Positions 32,815 through 39,330 of a stretch of 39,330 nucleotides of DNA are shown here, in pieces. Source of the stretch: an uncultured Candidatus Melainabacteria bacterium (GTDB lineage Bacteria; Cyanobacteriota; Vampirovibrionia; Gastranaerophilales; Gastranaerophilaceae); NCBI GenBank assembly GCA_934700335.1, contig CAKUXM010000013.1:1-39330 (forward strand). Reading direction: 5' to 3'. A program made the position numbers and the translations under genes. The notes below the pieces were generated by a model that did not search any database, was not told the origin of the DNA, and saw nothing but the letters and a program-made list of their open reading frames with translations. The stretch's first letter is position 1; each line of letters starts with the position of its first letter.

Positions 32815-33604
32815 GTTTAATAAGATGTAAGGTTTAGGTTATAAAAAGTCTGCAAAGACGAAAAGTTAAAAAGGTGGTTTGGTTATGATGAATTACGGTA
32901 TGAATCCTATGTTTGGTACAGACATTATGGCTTCTGGTATGATGAATCCAATGATGATGGGTGGGTTCTACAATCCAGCTACTCAAATTAACTATATGAA
33001 CCAAATGGATCAATATGCAATAGATAGACAAGTTAAATTATACAGAAATCAAAACAATGCTCAATTCCAAATGTCTGCTCAAACTGATGGAATTTCAAAA
33101 CAAGTTCAAGTTTTAGCTGAAAAAGCTCAAGGCAACAAACAAAATGCTGTTCAAGCAGCTTACAACAAATTAGTTGCATCTGTTAAAGATTCTTATGGTG
33201 CACAATTACAAGGTACTGCTGAAGAAAAAGAAGCTCAAGCAAGAGCTTATGCTGAAAGAATTTATGCTCAACAAACTGGTTCTTTATTAACTGATGATAT
33301 CAGAGCTAACGCTGGTGGTTCTTTCATTGAAGGTTTCAAACAAGTTGTTACTCTTGGTTTAGGCAACAGAAGAACTTCTGAAGAAAACGTTGCTAAAATC
33401 AACGGCACTGCTGTAAGCACTGGTGAAAGTGCTAAAAAATATTTAGGTTATGCAGCAGGTGGTGCTACTCTAGCTCTTGGGGGAACAATGTTATACAAAT
33501 ACTCTAACCCTATCTTGAAAGGCTTAGGTACTATCGCTAAATTCTTGTTCACTAAAGCTGCTTAATCAAAAATTTTAAACTATAACCATTAATTAAACCA
33601 AAAC
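32815..33604 (+). repeat. tandem duplication, copy 2
   Basis: Second copy of the unit at 31926-32715, same orientation. About 99 bases (32716-32814) separate the copies. Confidence 0.95.
32885..33565 (+). CDS. Met/Gln-rich protein with C-terminal membrane segment, copy 2
   Basis: It differs from copy 1 by one residue near the C-terminus (GTIAKF instead of GAIAKF) out of 226. The few other base changes in the coding region are silent and all lie in the last ~120 bases of the gene. The leader, including a small GTC/GAC hairpin and the AAAGGTGG ribosome site, is identical to that of copy 1. The function is unknown, as for copy 1. Keeping two copies that encode nearly the same protein suggests either dosage selection or a very recent duplication. 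Confidence 0.82.
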   Translation: MMNYGMNPMFGTDIMASGMMNPMMMGGFYNPATQINYMNQMDQYAIDRQVKLYRNQNNAQFQMSAQTDGISKQVQVLAEKAQGNKQNAVQAAYNKLVASVKDSYGAQLQGTAEEKEAQARAYAERIYAQQTGSLLTDDIRANAGGSFIEGFKQVVTLGLGNRRTSEENVAKINGTAVSTGESAKKYLGYAAGGATLALGGTMLYKYSNPILKGLGTIAKFLFTKAA

Positions 33605-33635
33605 AAAAAAGCTAGATTTTTAATCTAGCTTTTTT
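33605..33635. terminator. terminator between duplicate copy 2 and ferritin
   Basis: Stem AAAAAAGCTAGATT (33605-33618) pairs with AATCTAGCTTTTTT (33622-33635) with a TTT loop. It lies between convergent genes and has A and T runs at its ends, so it can serve both directions. Confidence 0.85.
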
Positions 33636-33639
33636 GTTG

Positions 33640-34152
33640 TTAAAATTTATATTCAGTCTTTTCGTAAACTCTTTCGTTTAACCTGTTATCAAGCAACATC
33701 AAGATAATTTTATTATCAATACAGAATTTCAATTGATTTAAGATTGAGCGCAATTGATGTTCTTCTTCAAATTGTTCTTGAATATACCAATCCAAGAATA
33801 AAGATGTCATTCTATCGTTAAACTCATCTGCTGAAGCTTTTAGGCAATTTATAGAATTTGTAACAGATTTTTCGTGAGAAAAGGCGTGTTCCATTGCTTC
33901 AAGCGGTGATTTATATTCAATATCAGGAGCAGGAATATTTTGAAACTTATAGCTTGCATCACAGTTATTTAAGTATGTAAAAATAATCATTCCATGATCA
34001 ACTTCTTCTTTTGCTTGAATAGTACACCAACTTGCAAAACCATGTAACCCAAATTTAAGAAAATAACTAGCCATTGATAGATATAAATAGCCTGAATAAA
34101 ACTCTTTATTAAGTTGTTCATTAAGTAATGTTGTAATTCTTTCACTAATCAC
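33640..34152 (-). CDS. ftn: ferritin, FtnA type (GTG start)
   Basis: This is a non-haem ferritin subunit of 170 residues that oxidises and stores iron in a 24-mer. The ferroxidase ligands expected of the family are visible: the Glu in LNKEFYSGYLYLSMA (near 17), EEVDH (Glu and His near 50-53), a Glu in the AMEHAFSHEKSV helix, and QEQFEEEH (near 125-132). No haem-binding Met typical of bacterioferritin is apparent. The start is GTG, preceded by AAAGGAGG at 5 bases. It is transcribed alone, convergent with duplicate copy 2 and divergent from the YkgJ-like gene. No Fur-box-like palindrome stood out upstream. Confidence 0.94.
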   Translation of the reverse strand: MISERITTLLNEQLNKEFYSGYLYLSMASYFLKFGLHGFASWCTIQAKEEVDHGMIIFTYLNNCDASYKFQNIPAPDIEYKSPLEAMEHAFSHEKSVTNSINCLKASADEFNDRMTSLFLDWYIQEQFEEEHQLRSILNQLKFCIDNKIILMLLDNRLNERVYEKTEYKF

Positions 34153-34232
34153 ATTGTCCTCCTTTAACTTATTTCACAGAGCAGTATAAAATTAAGGGAG
34201 TTAAATTATAACTGTACAGATAGGCTATACTA

Positions 34233-34241
34233 TGGTACTAT
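34233..34241 (+). promoter_or_regulatory. extended -10 promoter of the YkgJ-like gene (leaderless type)
   Basis: TGGTACTAT at 34233-34241, then 6 bases (TCAGCT) and the ATG at 34248. A TGTACA 17 bases upstream of the -10 is a fair -35 match. Confidence 0.5.
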
Positions 34242-34247
34242 TCAGCT

Positions 34248-34793
34248 ATGAGCGAGATTTTTAATTTAGTGGATAAATTAAACGAAAAGTATGTCAGAAT
34301 ACTAAAAGAAGAGCTGAAAACGTTTGATGATAATGCAGAAACTCGACTTTTAGAATTAAAAACACGTATTTTAAATAAGAGAAAAGAAATATCTTGCGGA
34401 AAATGCGGTTCTTGTTGCAGACTGGCAGCTTGCCCAAATTCTCCAGAAGAATTGGAAGAAAAAGCAAACAACGGCGATAAATTTGCAAAAGAATTTATAA
34501 ATACGTTTACGTTGTACAAAAATATTGAGGAAGTTGAAAAACTTCACCCCGAATATGTAAAAGCCGTAAAATCACTACACGAAAAGATTTATTTTTATCA
34601 TTGTAATTTAGTTACAAAAGACAATTTATGTCCAAAATACGAGGATAGACCACAGATTTGCAGAGATTATCCAGACAATCCATTAGAAATATATCCGGTA
34701 AAATGTGAATATAAAAAATGGAGAAACAATGTTTTAGATGATATATTGAGAGTAAAAGCTATCAACGATATTTTAAATTTAGAAAAAAGATGA
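34248..34793 (+). CDS. YkgJ-family Cys-cluster protein
   Basis: The 181-residue protein carries the CxxCxxCC...C signature of the YkgJ/Fe-S-cluster-containing group: CGKCGSCC (C50, C53, C56, C57), then C62 and later NLCPKYEDRPQICRDYP with two more Cys. Family members are thought to bind zinc or an iron-sulphur centre; biochemical function is largely unknown. The N-terminal 45 residues are helical. There is no Shine-Dalgarno, matching the leaderless-type promoter just upstream. It precedes rlmN by 73 bases on the same strand. Confidence 0.82.
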   Translation: MSEIFNLVDKLNEKYVRILKEELKTFDDNAETRLLELKTRILNKRKEISCGKCGSCCRLAACPNSPEELEEKANNGDKFAKEFINTFTLYKNIEEVEKLHPEYVKAVKSLHEKIYFYHCNLVTKDNLCPKYEDRPQICRDYPDNPLEIYPVKCEYKKWRNNVLDDILRVKAINDILNLEKR

Positions 34794-34866
34794 TATAGTA
34801 GTAGTGAACATTTCTGGTCGTAGTGCTAAAGATACAGAATGATTTTTACAAATTTTGGTATAAATT

Positions 34867-35892
34867 ATGACAAAAACAAATCTTTCAACATTAAATTTAG
34901 AAGAAATAAACGAACTTATAAAACCTTTAGGTGCATCATCATTTAGAGCAAGACAAATCTTTAATTGGATTTACTTAAAATCAGCAAAAAGCATTGATGA
35001 GATGACTGATTTGAGTAAAAAATTTAGAGATGAGTTAAATGAGATAGCCACAATTACAACCTCAACAATCAAGCGCAAACAAACATCAAAGGACGGCACT
35101 ATAAAATATTTAATTGAATATGCCGATGGGGAATGCGTTGAAACTGTTTTAATGAGATTTGACAATAGGGCAAACTTAACAGCCTGCGTAAGTTCACAAG
35201 TTGGTTGTAGCGTAAATTGTGCCTTTTGCGCAACAGGAAAAAGAGGTTTTATAAGAAACTTAACACCATCTGAAATTGTTGAACAAGTTTTAACAATTCA
35301 AAGAGATACCGGCTTAAAAGTTACGAATATCGTATTTATGGGGCAAGGAGAGCCACTATTAAACTTAAAGAACGTTTTGGAAGCGATTGATTTTATAAAT
35401 ACAAATTTGGTAATAAGTCAAAGAAGAATAACCGTTTCTACAAGCGGTATTGCACCAAAGATTAGGGAATTGGCTGATAAACAGTTACAAATAACTTTGG
35501 CATTGTCTTTGCATGCCCCAAACTCTAATATTAGACGTACATTAATGCAAATTGACAATAAATATTCAATGGACGAAGTTAAAAAAGCTTTAAAATACTA
35601 TAACGAGGTTACAGGTAGACGAATTACAATTGAATATTTGTTGATTAGAAATGTGAACGACAGAATTGAGCATGCAAAAGAAGTTGCAGAATTTTTGCAT
35701 GACATTAAATGTAATGTTAATTTGATACCTTATAACCCAGTTGACGAAACAGGATTTAAAAGACCTTCAAATAACGACATTATGAAGTTTAAATGTATTT
35801 TAGAACATTCAGGCAAAAAGGTTACCATAAGACTTGAAAGAGGTTCTGATATTGATGCAGCATGCGGACAATTGAGAGGAAAAGTTGTATGA
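34867..35892 (+). CDS. rlmN: dual-specificity RNA methyltransferase RlmN
   Basis: RlmN is a radical-SAM enzyme that methylates C2 of A2503 in 23S rRNA and A37 in some tRNAs. The Cx3Cx2C cluster motif is in CSVNCAFCATGKRGFIRNL near residue 116. GQGEPLLN replaces the more common GMGEPL. The second catalytic Cys is in the C-terminal AACGQLRG. FRARQIFNWIYLKSAKSIDEMTDLSK near the N-terminus is also typical. Length 341 is normal. There is no clear Shine-Dalgarno; a TATAAA is only 2 bases before the ATG. It ends in an ATGA overlap with dtd. Confidence 0.96.
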   Translation: MTKTNLSTLNLEEINELIKPLGASSFRARQIFNWIYLKSAKSIDEMTDLSKKFRDELNEIATITTSTIKRKQTSKDGTIKYLIEYADGECVETVLMRFDNRANLTACVSSQVGCSVNCAFCATGKRGFIRNLTPSEIVEQVLTIQRDTGLKVTNIVFMGQGEPLLNLKNVLEAIDFINTNLVISQRRITVSTSGIAPKIRELADKQLQITLALSLHAPNSNIRRTLMQIDNKYSMDEVKKALKYYNEVTGRRITIEYLLIRNVNDRIEHAKEVAEFLHDIKCNVNLIPYNPVDETGFKRPSNNDIMKFKCILEHSGKKVTIRLERGSDIDAACGQLRGKVV

Positions 35893-36326
35893 AAGGACTT
35901 ATCCAAAGAGTAAACGAAGCATCGGTAACGATTGATAACGAAATTTATTCAAAGATTGGTAAAGGAATTTTGTTGTTGCTTGGAATTGAAAAAGGTGATA
36001 CTTCTGAAAATGTTCAAAAATTAGCAGATAAAATTGTTAATCTAAGAATTTTTGAAGACGAAAATGAAAAAATGAATTTATCGTTAAATGATATTAACGG
36101 CGAATTACTTGTTGTATCTCAATTTACATTATGCGGAGATACTAAAAAAGGTACACGACCATCTTTTGACAAAGCAGAATTACCCACGAAAGCTAACAAA
36201 TTGTATGAAGAATTCTTAAAATATGTACAAACAAAGGTTTCTGTAGTAAAACACGGCAAATTTGGGGCTATGATGAAGGTTTCACTAATCAATGACGGTC
36301 CAGTTACCTTTATGATTGAAAAGTAG
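35889..36326 (+). CDS. dtd: D-aminoacyl-tRNA deacylase Dtd
   Basis: Dtd removes D-amino acids (and glycine) mischarged on tRNAs. It has the two cross-subunit motifs of the active site: SQFTLCGDTKKGTRPSF (about 78-94) and NDGPVTF (about 135-141, the GxP-type motif). Length 145 is standard. The start overlaps the rlmN stop by 4 bases (ATGA), so translation is coupled; a longer reading from 35862 would lie inside rlmN and is not needed. The N-terminus KGLIQRVNEASVTID is typical of the family. Confidence 0.96.
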   Translation: MKGLIQRVNEASVTIDNEIYSKIGKGILLLLGIEKGDTSENVQKLADKIVNLRIFEDENEKMNLSLNDINGELLVVSQFTLCGDTKKGTRPSFDKAELPTKANKLYEEFLKYVQTKVSVVKHGKFGAMMKVSLINDGPVTFMIEK

Positions 36327-36338
36327 AAAATCCATGAC

Positions 36339-36366
36339 TTGCAAAATTGTGCAATTCAGTTATAAT
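36339..36366 (+). promoter_or_regulatory. promoter of the zinc-ribbon/RGG-rimM-trmD operon
   Basis: TTGCAA (36339-36344), 16-base spacer, perfect TATAAT (36361-36366). It implies a 5' leader of about 130 bases. A strong GAGGAG at 36440-36446 within the leader has no start codon near it. Confidence 0.6.
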
Positions 36367-36504
36367 AAATATAGGAATAATTAGAAAGATACGAAATAGA
36401 AGTTAGTTATTTAGATTTTATTGATTTAGTTTTATTTATTGAGGAGAATTTTTTAATTATTTATTAAGTTAGTTTACCAGATTATTTATGAGGCTTTATA
36501 GACT

Positions 36505-37758
36505 ATGTATTTAAATAAGTGCATCAAATGTGGCGCAGAATTTGAAACAAAAAACCCCAAACGTGTGATTTGCCCAAACTGTTTATACGCAGAAAAGAAA
36601 GTAGATAACGGTTCAGAAGATAGCTCATCACAATCAAATATGGCAAGTTATAGCTCAGAGAACTATCAACAACGCCAAACATCATTTGGAGGTTATGAAG
36701 ACAGACCAAGAAACAATTATCAACAAAGAGAAGGCGGATATTCATCAGGGGGTTACTCATCAGGCGGATATCAAAGACGAGAAGGTGGATATTCACAAGG
36801 TGGATACTCAGCCGGTGGATACCAAAGAAGAGATAATAATAGAGAAGGCGGTTACAGCAGTGGTTATAACCGTGATAACAGAGGTGGCGGATACCAAAGA
36901 CCTCAACAAGGCGGTTATAACAGAGATAATAGAGGTGGATATCAACAAAGACCACAACAAGGCGGTTACAACCGTGATAACAGAGGAGGCGGATACCAAA
37001 GACCTCAACAAGGCGGTTATAACAGAGATAACAGAGGTGGCTTCCAGTCTCGTAGACCACAAGGTGGCGGTAACAGATTTGGTGGCGGTAGAAAACCTCA
37101 AAGACCTCAAAAACAAGCAAAACCACTTTTAGTTACAAAGGAACAATTGGAGACAATTGAAGCTTTATATAAAACAATGCTTCCTCTTCCAAATCCAGAT
37201 GCACACGAGGTAATTGGAGCAAAAATGGAATTGGAACCAAGAAAAGTTTTCTTTGGGATTAATTTAATTCGTCAAAAATTGATGTTACCAAAATTACCTT
37301 ATCCAAAGAGAAAATTGGCAATTTCAGAAGATCAAATGTTAGCTATTAAGAGCTTGTATGAACCACTTTTACCACTTCCACCAATTGGTTGCCATAAAAT
37401 CATTGCAACTCAATTGAGAATGGACGAGTGGAGAGTACATGTTGGTATAGGTCTTATAAGAGCACAAATGGGCTTAGAAAGATGGAACCAAGATAGACCA
37501 GATGCTCCGGAAGAATTTAAAAATCAAAAGGCAGAAGAAACAACTGAACCAGTAACAGAAGAAAAACCTAAAGCTAAAAAAACAACAAAGAAAAAAGCTG
37601 AGGTTGAAAAACCTTCTGCAGATGAAACTGCTGAAGAAAAGCCAAAGAAAAAAAGAACAACTAAAAAGAAAACTGAGGAAGCTGAAGCTGAAACTGAAAC
37701 AGTAGAAGAAACGCCAAAGAAGAGAGCTACAAGAAAAACTAAAAAAGATGAAGAATAA
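36505..37758 (+). CDS. zinc-ribbon / Gly-Tyr-Arg-rich repeat / tandem-domain protein, likely RNA-binding
   Basis: The 417-residue protein has four parts. (1) Zinc ribbon with C6, C9, C23 and C26. (2) Low-complexity Gly/Tyr/Arg/Gln region (about 50-205) with four 17-residue NRDNRGG-type repeats, like RGG boxes that bind RNA or phase-separate. (3) Two homologous 57-residue units (about 208-264 and 271-327), sharing LY...LLPLP, H..I and V..GI.LIR; I do not recognise this domain. (4) Lys/Glu-rich tail (about 340-417). It overlaps rimM by 11 bases and occupies the place where rpsP or a KH protein often precedes rimM. Both facts favour a role in ribosome or RNA metabolism (inference). Confidence 0.82.
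   Translation: MYLNKCIKCGAEFETKNPKRVICPNCLYAEKKVDNGSEDSSSQSNMASYSSENYQQRQTSFGGYEDRPRNNYQQREGGYSSGGYSSGGYQRREGGYSQGGYSAGGYQRRDNNREGGYSSGYNRDNRGGGYQRPQQGGYNRDNRGGYQQRPQQGGYNRDNRGGGYQRPQQGGYNRDNRGGFQSRRPQGGGNRFGGGRKPQRPQKQAKPLLVTKEQLETIEALYKTMLPLPNPDAHEVIGAKMELEPRKVFFGINLIRQKLMLPKLPYPKRKLAISEDQMLAIKSLYEPLLPLPPIGCHKIIATQLRMDEWRVHVGIGLIRAQMGLERWNQDRPDAPEEFKNQKAEETTEPVTEEKPKAKKTTKKKAEVEKPSADETAEEKPKKKRTTKKKTEEAEAETETVEETPKKRATRKTKKDEE
36868..37071 (+). repeat. four 51-base repeats encoding NRDNRGG(G)YQRPQQGGY
   Basis: Four consecutive 17-codon units (residues 122-189). Units 1 and 3 are identical at the protein level; unit 4 is degenerate (FQSRRPQGGG). The DNA of units 1 and 3 is also nearly identical, which suggests recent expansion or shuffling by slippage. 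Confidence 0.85.
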
Positions 37759-38263
37759 GTTAGTTTCGGTTGCAAAAATTTTAAATTTTCATGGCATTAA
37801 AGGTGAAGCTAAAATCGGATTTTCAAAGAAAAACGCTGATTTTATCAAAAATCTTTCTCATGCTTATATTAAAACTGATACAGAATACAAAGAAATTAAT
37901 ATTTTATCAGTAAAATTCAGCAATAAGTGCGCAATTATGAAATTTGAAGACATAAATTCAATAGACGAACTTATGGAATTTAAGGGCTGTGCTCTATTTG
38001 TTGAAGAAAACCAATTAAAAGAAGACCTTGAAGAAGATGAATTTCTAACAAGCGATTTAGTTGGTATGGAAGTTTTTGCAAATAATAGAAAAATCGCAGT
38101 GGTTGTTGGGTTATCAAATAATGGAGGCACTGACTTACTTACCGTAAAAACAGCAAGTGGCAAGATTTCATACGTACCTTTTGTAAAAGACATCTGCAAA
38201 GAAATCGATTTAGATAATAATCGCATTATCATTGAAAACCTTGAAGGATTGATTGAAGAATGA
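37748..38263 (+). CDS. rimM: ribosome maturation factor RimM
   Basis: RimM binds S19 and helps 30S head maturation. The N-terminal beta-barrel has VAKILNFHGIKGEAKIGF, then GCALFVEENQL. The C-terminal PRC-barrel-like domain has DLVGMEVFANNRKIAVVVGLSNNGGTDLLTVKT and YVPFVKDICKEIDLDNNRIII. Each stretch is typical for the family. Length 171 is normal. It overlaps the RGG-protein gene by 11 bases and trmD by 4 (ATGA), so all three are probably translated together. Confidence 0.95.
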   Translation: MKNKLVSVAKILNFHGIKGEAKIGFSKKNADFIKNLSHAYIKTDTEYKEINILSVKFSNKCAIMKFEDINSIDELMEFKGCALFVEENQLKEDLEEDEFLTSDLVGMEVFANNRKIAVVVGLSNNGGTDLLTVKTASGKISYVPFVKDICKEIDLDNNRIIIENLEGLIEE

Positions 38264-38940
38264 GATTTGATATTCTAACGCTTTTTCCTGACATGATAGA
38301 AAATTATTGTTCTCAAAGTATTTTAAAAAGGGCACAAGAACGTAATATCATAGAGGTTAACACTGTTAACCCAAGAGATTTTTCTTTGGATAAACATAAA
38401 AAAGTCGATGATACTCCTTATGGTGGCGGAGCTGGTATGGTTTTGATGCCTCAACCATATGTTGATGCGTATGAATCAGTTGAAAGATGCGAAAATTCTT
38501 TGACAGTTATGTTGACTCCGCAAGGAAAACCTTTTGACGAAAAGTTATGTTTAGAATTGGCTAAATATGACCAAATTACAATGCTTTGCGGGCATTACGA
38601 AGGGTTTGATGAAAGAATTAGAGATGTAATAAAACCTGTTGAAATTTCTATAGGAGACTTTGTTCTTACAGGAGGAGAACTTCCTGCATTGTGCATTTTA
38701 GATGCTGTAAGTAGAAAAATTGAAGGCACTTTAGGTAAAATTGAATCTGCAGAAGTTGATAGCTTTTCTAATGGTCTTTTGGAATATCCTCAATACACAA
38801 AACCTAGAGAATATCGTGGGTTTAAGGTTCCAGAAGTTCTTTTAAATGGAAATCACGCTGAAATAGAAAAATTTAGAAAAGAACAAAGCCTTTTGAGAAC
38901 AAAAATCAGAAGAGCAGATTTGATAGAAAAATTACCTTAA
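38260..38940 (+). CDS. trmD: tRNA (guanine-37-N1)-methyltransferase TrmD
   Basis: TrmD is a SPOUT-class enzyme that methylates G37 of tRNAs reading CNN and similar codons, preventing +1 frameshifts. Diagnostic blocks are FDILTLFPDMI, DDTPYGGGAGMVL, LTPQGKPF, the SAM-knot region LCGHYEGFDERI and IGDFVLTGGELPAL, then LLEYPQYTKPREYRG. Length 226 is near-standard. Translational coupling to rimM is usual across bacteria; rplS, which often follows, is absent here and is replaced by the AT-rich spacer. Confidence 0.97.
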   Translation: MRFDILTLFPDMIENYCSQSILKRAQERNIIEVNTVNPRDFSLDKHKKVDDTPYGGGAGMVLMPQPYVDAYESVERCENSLTVMLTPQGKPFDEKLCLELAKYDQITMLCGHYEGFDERIRDVIKPVEISIGDFVLTGGELPALCILDAVSRKIEGTLGKIESAEVDSFSNGLLEYPQYTKPREYRGFKVPEVLLNGNHAEIEKFRKEQSLLRTKIRRADLIEKLP

Positions 38941-39220
38941 CAAAATTTTACAAAAAATCTTAAAATTTTGAGAAAATTTTTGTTTTTTTGATGAAAATTT
39001 TCAAAAATATTTTAGGAATATTTTTCATATAATTTTTCATTTTCTTCTTTTGTTAAGAAATGTTAATAGATTTTCAAATTTTAGTTCAAAATTTTTCAAA
39101 AATTTACACAAAATTTACAAATTTTACATAATTTTTTTTCGATTTTTCATGAAAAATTTTCAAAAAAAATTTTTTTTGAGAAAAATTTTTCAAAATTTCT
39201 CTCTTTTGTAAAGTTATGTA
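38941..39220. other. extremely AT-rich intergenic tract (~15% GC)
   Basis: No gene is seen. The 280 bases contain about 41 G or C by hand count and are full of A-tract/T-tract blocks such as AAAATTTT. There are exact palindromes TGAAAATTTTCA (38992-39003) and CAAAAAAAATTTTTTTTG (39161-39178). AT-only hairpins right after trmD could aid termination, but none has a GC stem. Such phased A tracts usually give curved, easily melted DNA. Confidence 0.7.
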
Positions 39221-39235
39221 ACATACATGTATAAT
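39206..39235 (+). promoter_or_regulatory. candidate promoter of the last gene
   Basis: TTGTAA (39206-39211), 18-base spacer, perfect TATAAT (39230-39235). The -10 overlaps the left arm of the inverted repeat described next. Confidence 0.5.
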
Positions 39236-39262
39236 AAAACTAAAGTTTAAATACATGTATGT
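39221..39262. promoter_or_regulatory. operator-like inverted repeat around the -10 and start point
   Basis: Perfect 12-base inverted repeat: ACATACATGTAT (39221-39232) and ATACATGTATGT (39251-39262). Each arm contains the smaller palindrome ATACATGTAT, so there are two equivalent sites with centres 28 bases apart. One overlaps the -10 box and the other lies just after the expected start point. Confidence 0.6.
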
Positions 39263-39301
39263 CGATAAATATATTGTTAGGGAAATAAAGAAAGGTAGAA
39301 A

Positions 39302-39330
39302 ATGGGATTAGCAGCAGGACAAGCAAGATA
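39302..39330 (+). CDS. start of a lineage-type protein MGLAAGQAR (truncated by window end)
   Basis: Only nine codons are present. AAAGGTAG precedes the ATG at normal distance, and a promoter with an operator-like repeat lies upstream, so it is a real gene start. The beginning resembles proteins I recall as common in Gastranaerophilales genomes, and shares the xQxR pattern with the protein at 21291. Function unknown. Confidence 0.6.

Noticed and set aside
31926..33604. Mobile element as cause of the tandem duplication
   Set aside because: No transposase, terminal inverted repeats or target-site duplications are seen; simple tandem duplication explains it.
36868..37071. CRISPR array
   Set aside because: The regular 51-base periodicity is in frame and codes a protein repeat; there are no unique spacers and no cas genes.
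36524..37132. Long overlapping ORFs on both strands across the RGG-repeat gene
   Set aside because: They are by-products of the repetitive GGN/CAN codon pattern; their products are low complexity with no start signals.
38941..39220. Replication origin
   Set aside because: The tract is very AT-rich, but no DnaA-box cluster (TTATCCACA-like) and no dnaA or dnaN gene are visible.

Overview
The window is a low-GC, densely packed bacterial chromosome segment made almost entirely of core genes. Several small proteins of unknown function look lineage-specific. The combination of very AT-rich DNA, an N-terminus reading MGLAAGQAR on the last (truncated) gene, a relative starting MSISTNQVRF, SpmA/SpmB homologues without other sporulation genes, and many TTG starts suggests a gut-type Gastranaerophilales (Melainabacteria/Vampirovibrionia, the non-photosynthetic sister group of cyanobacteria). 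This placement is inference from recalled family patterns, not from a search.

Layout. 193-6181 (+): cell-wall and division operon murC-murB-ddl-ftsQ followed by nadE and maf, tightly packed. 6159-15349 (-): S1 protein, mutS2, folD, a CooC-like P-loop ATPase, rplI, rlmD, a candidate 6S RNA, then coaE-rluB-ybgC. 15460-19074: a small Cys-rich membrane protein (+), tgt-ndk (-), a zinc-ribbon protein (+) and spmA-spmB (-). 19169-21161 (+): two tandem WYL regulators and a CAT-anticodon tRNA. 21291-22383: two unrecognised proteins. 22427-31729 (-): a signalling block with two TPR proteins, an HDOD protein with an apparent serine-recombinase-like N-terminus, a GAF-GGDEF diguanylate cyclase, tsaE-tsaB, a methyltransferase, a soluble histidine kinase, a REC-GGDEF-REC protein and an SDR. 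31926-33604: a recent ~790-bp tandem duplication carrying a Met/Gln-rich protein. 33640-36326: ferritin (-), then a YkgJ-like protein, rlmN and dtd (+). 36505-38940 (+): a zinc-ribbon/RGG-repeat protein translationally linked to rimM-trmD. 38941-39330: an exceptionally AT-rich spacer (~15% GC by hand count), an operator-like inverted repeat and the start of another gene.

How genes work together. MurC, MurB and Ddl make peptidoglycan precursors and FtsQ acts at the divisome. S1, L9, RlmD, RluB-like, Tgt, TsaB/TsaE, RlmN, Dtd, RimM and TrmD serve translation and RNA modification. The kinase overlaps the REC-GGDEF-REC gene and lies near an intact diguanylate cyclase and an HDOD protein, which suggests a local phospho-relay/c-di-GMP module.

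The observations most worth following are: (1) a recurrent -10 box placed exactly 6 nt before start codons that lack a Shine-Dalgarno, suggesting leaderless mRNAs; (2) a well-formed candidate 6S RNA with promoter and terminator; (3) a NAD synthetase whose glutaminase domain has lost its catalytic residues; (4) a resolvase-like/HDOD fusion; (5) the zinc-ribbon/RGG/tandem-domain protein in front of rimM; (6) the tandem duplication with one-sided divergence; (7) a candidate short RNA or attenuator at 31805-31867.
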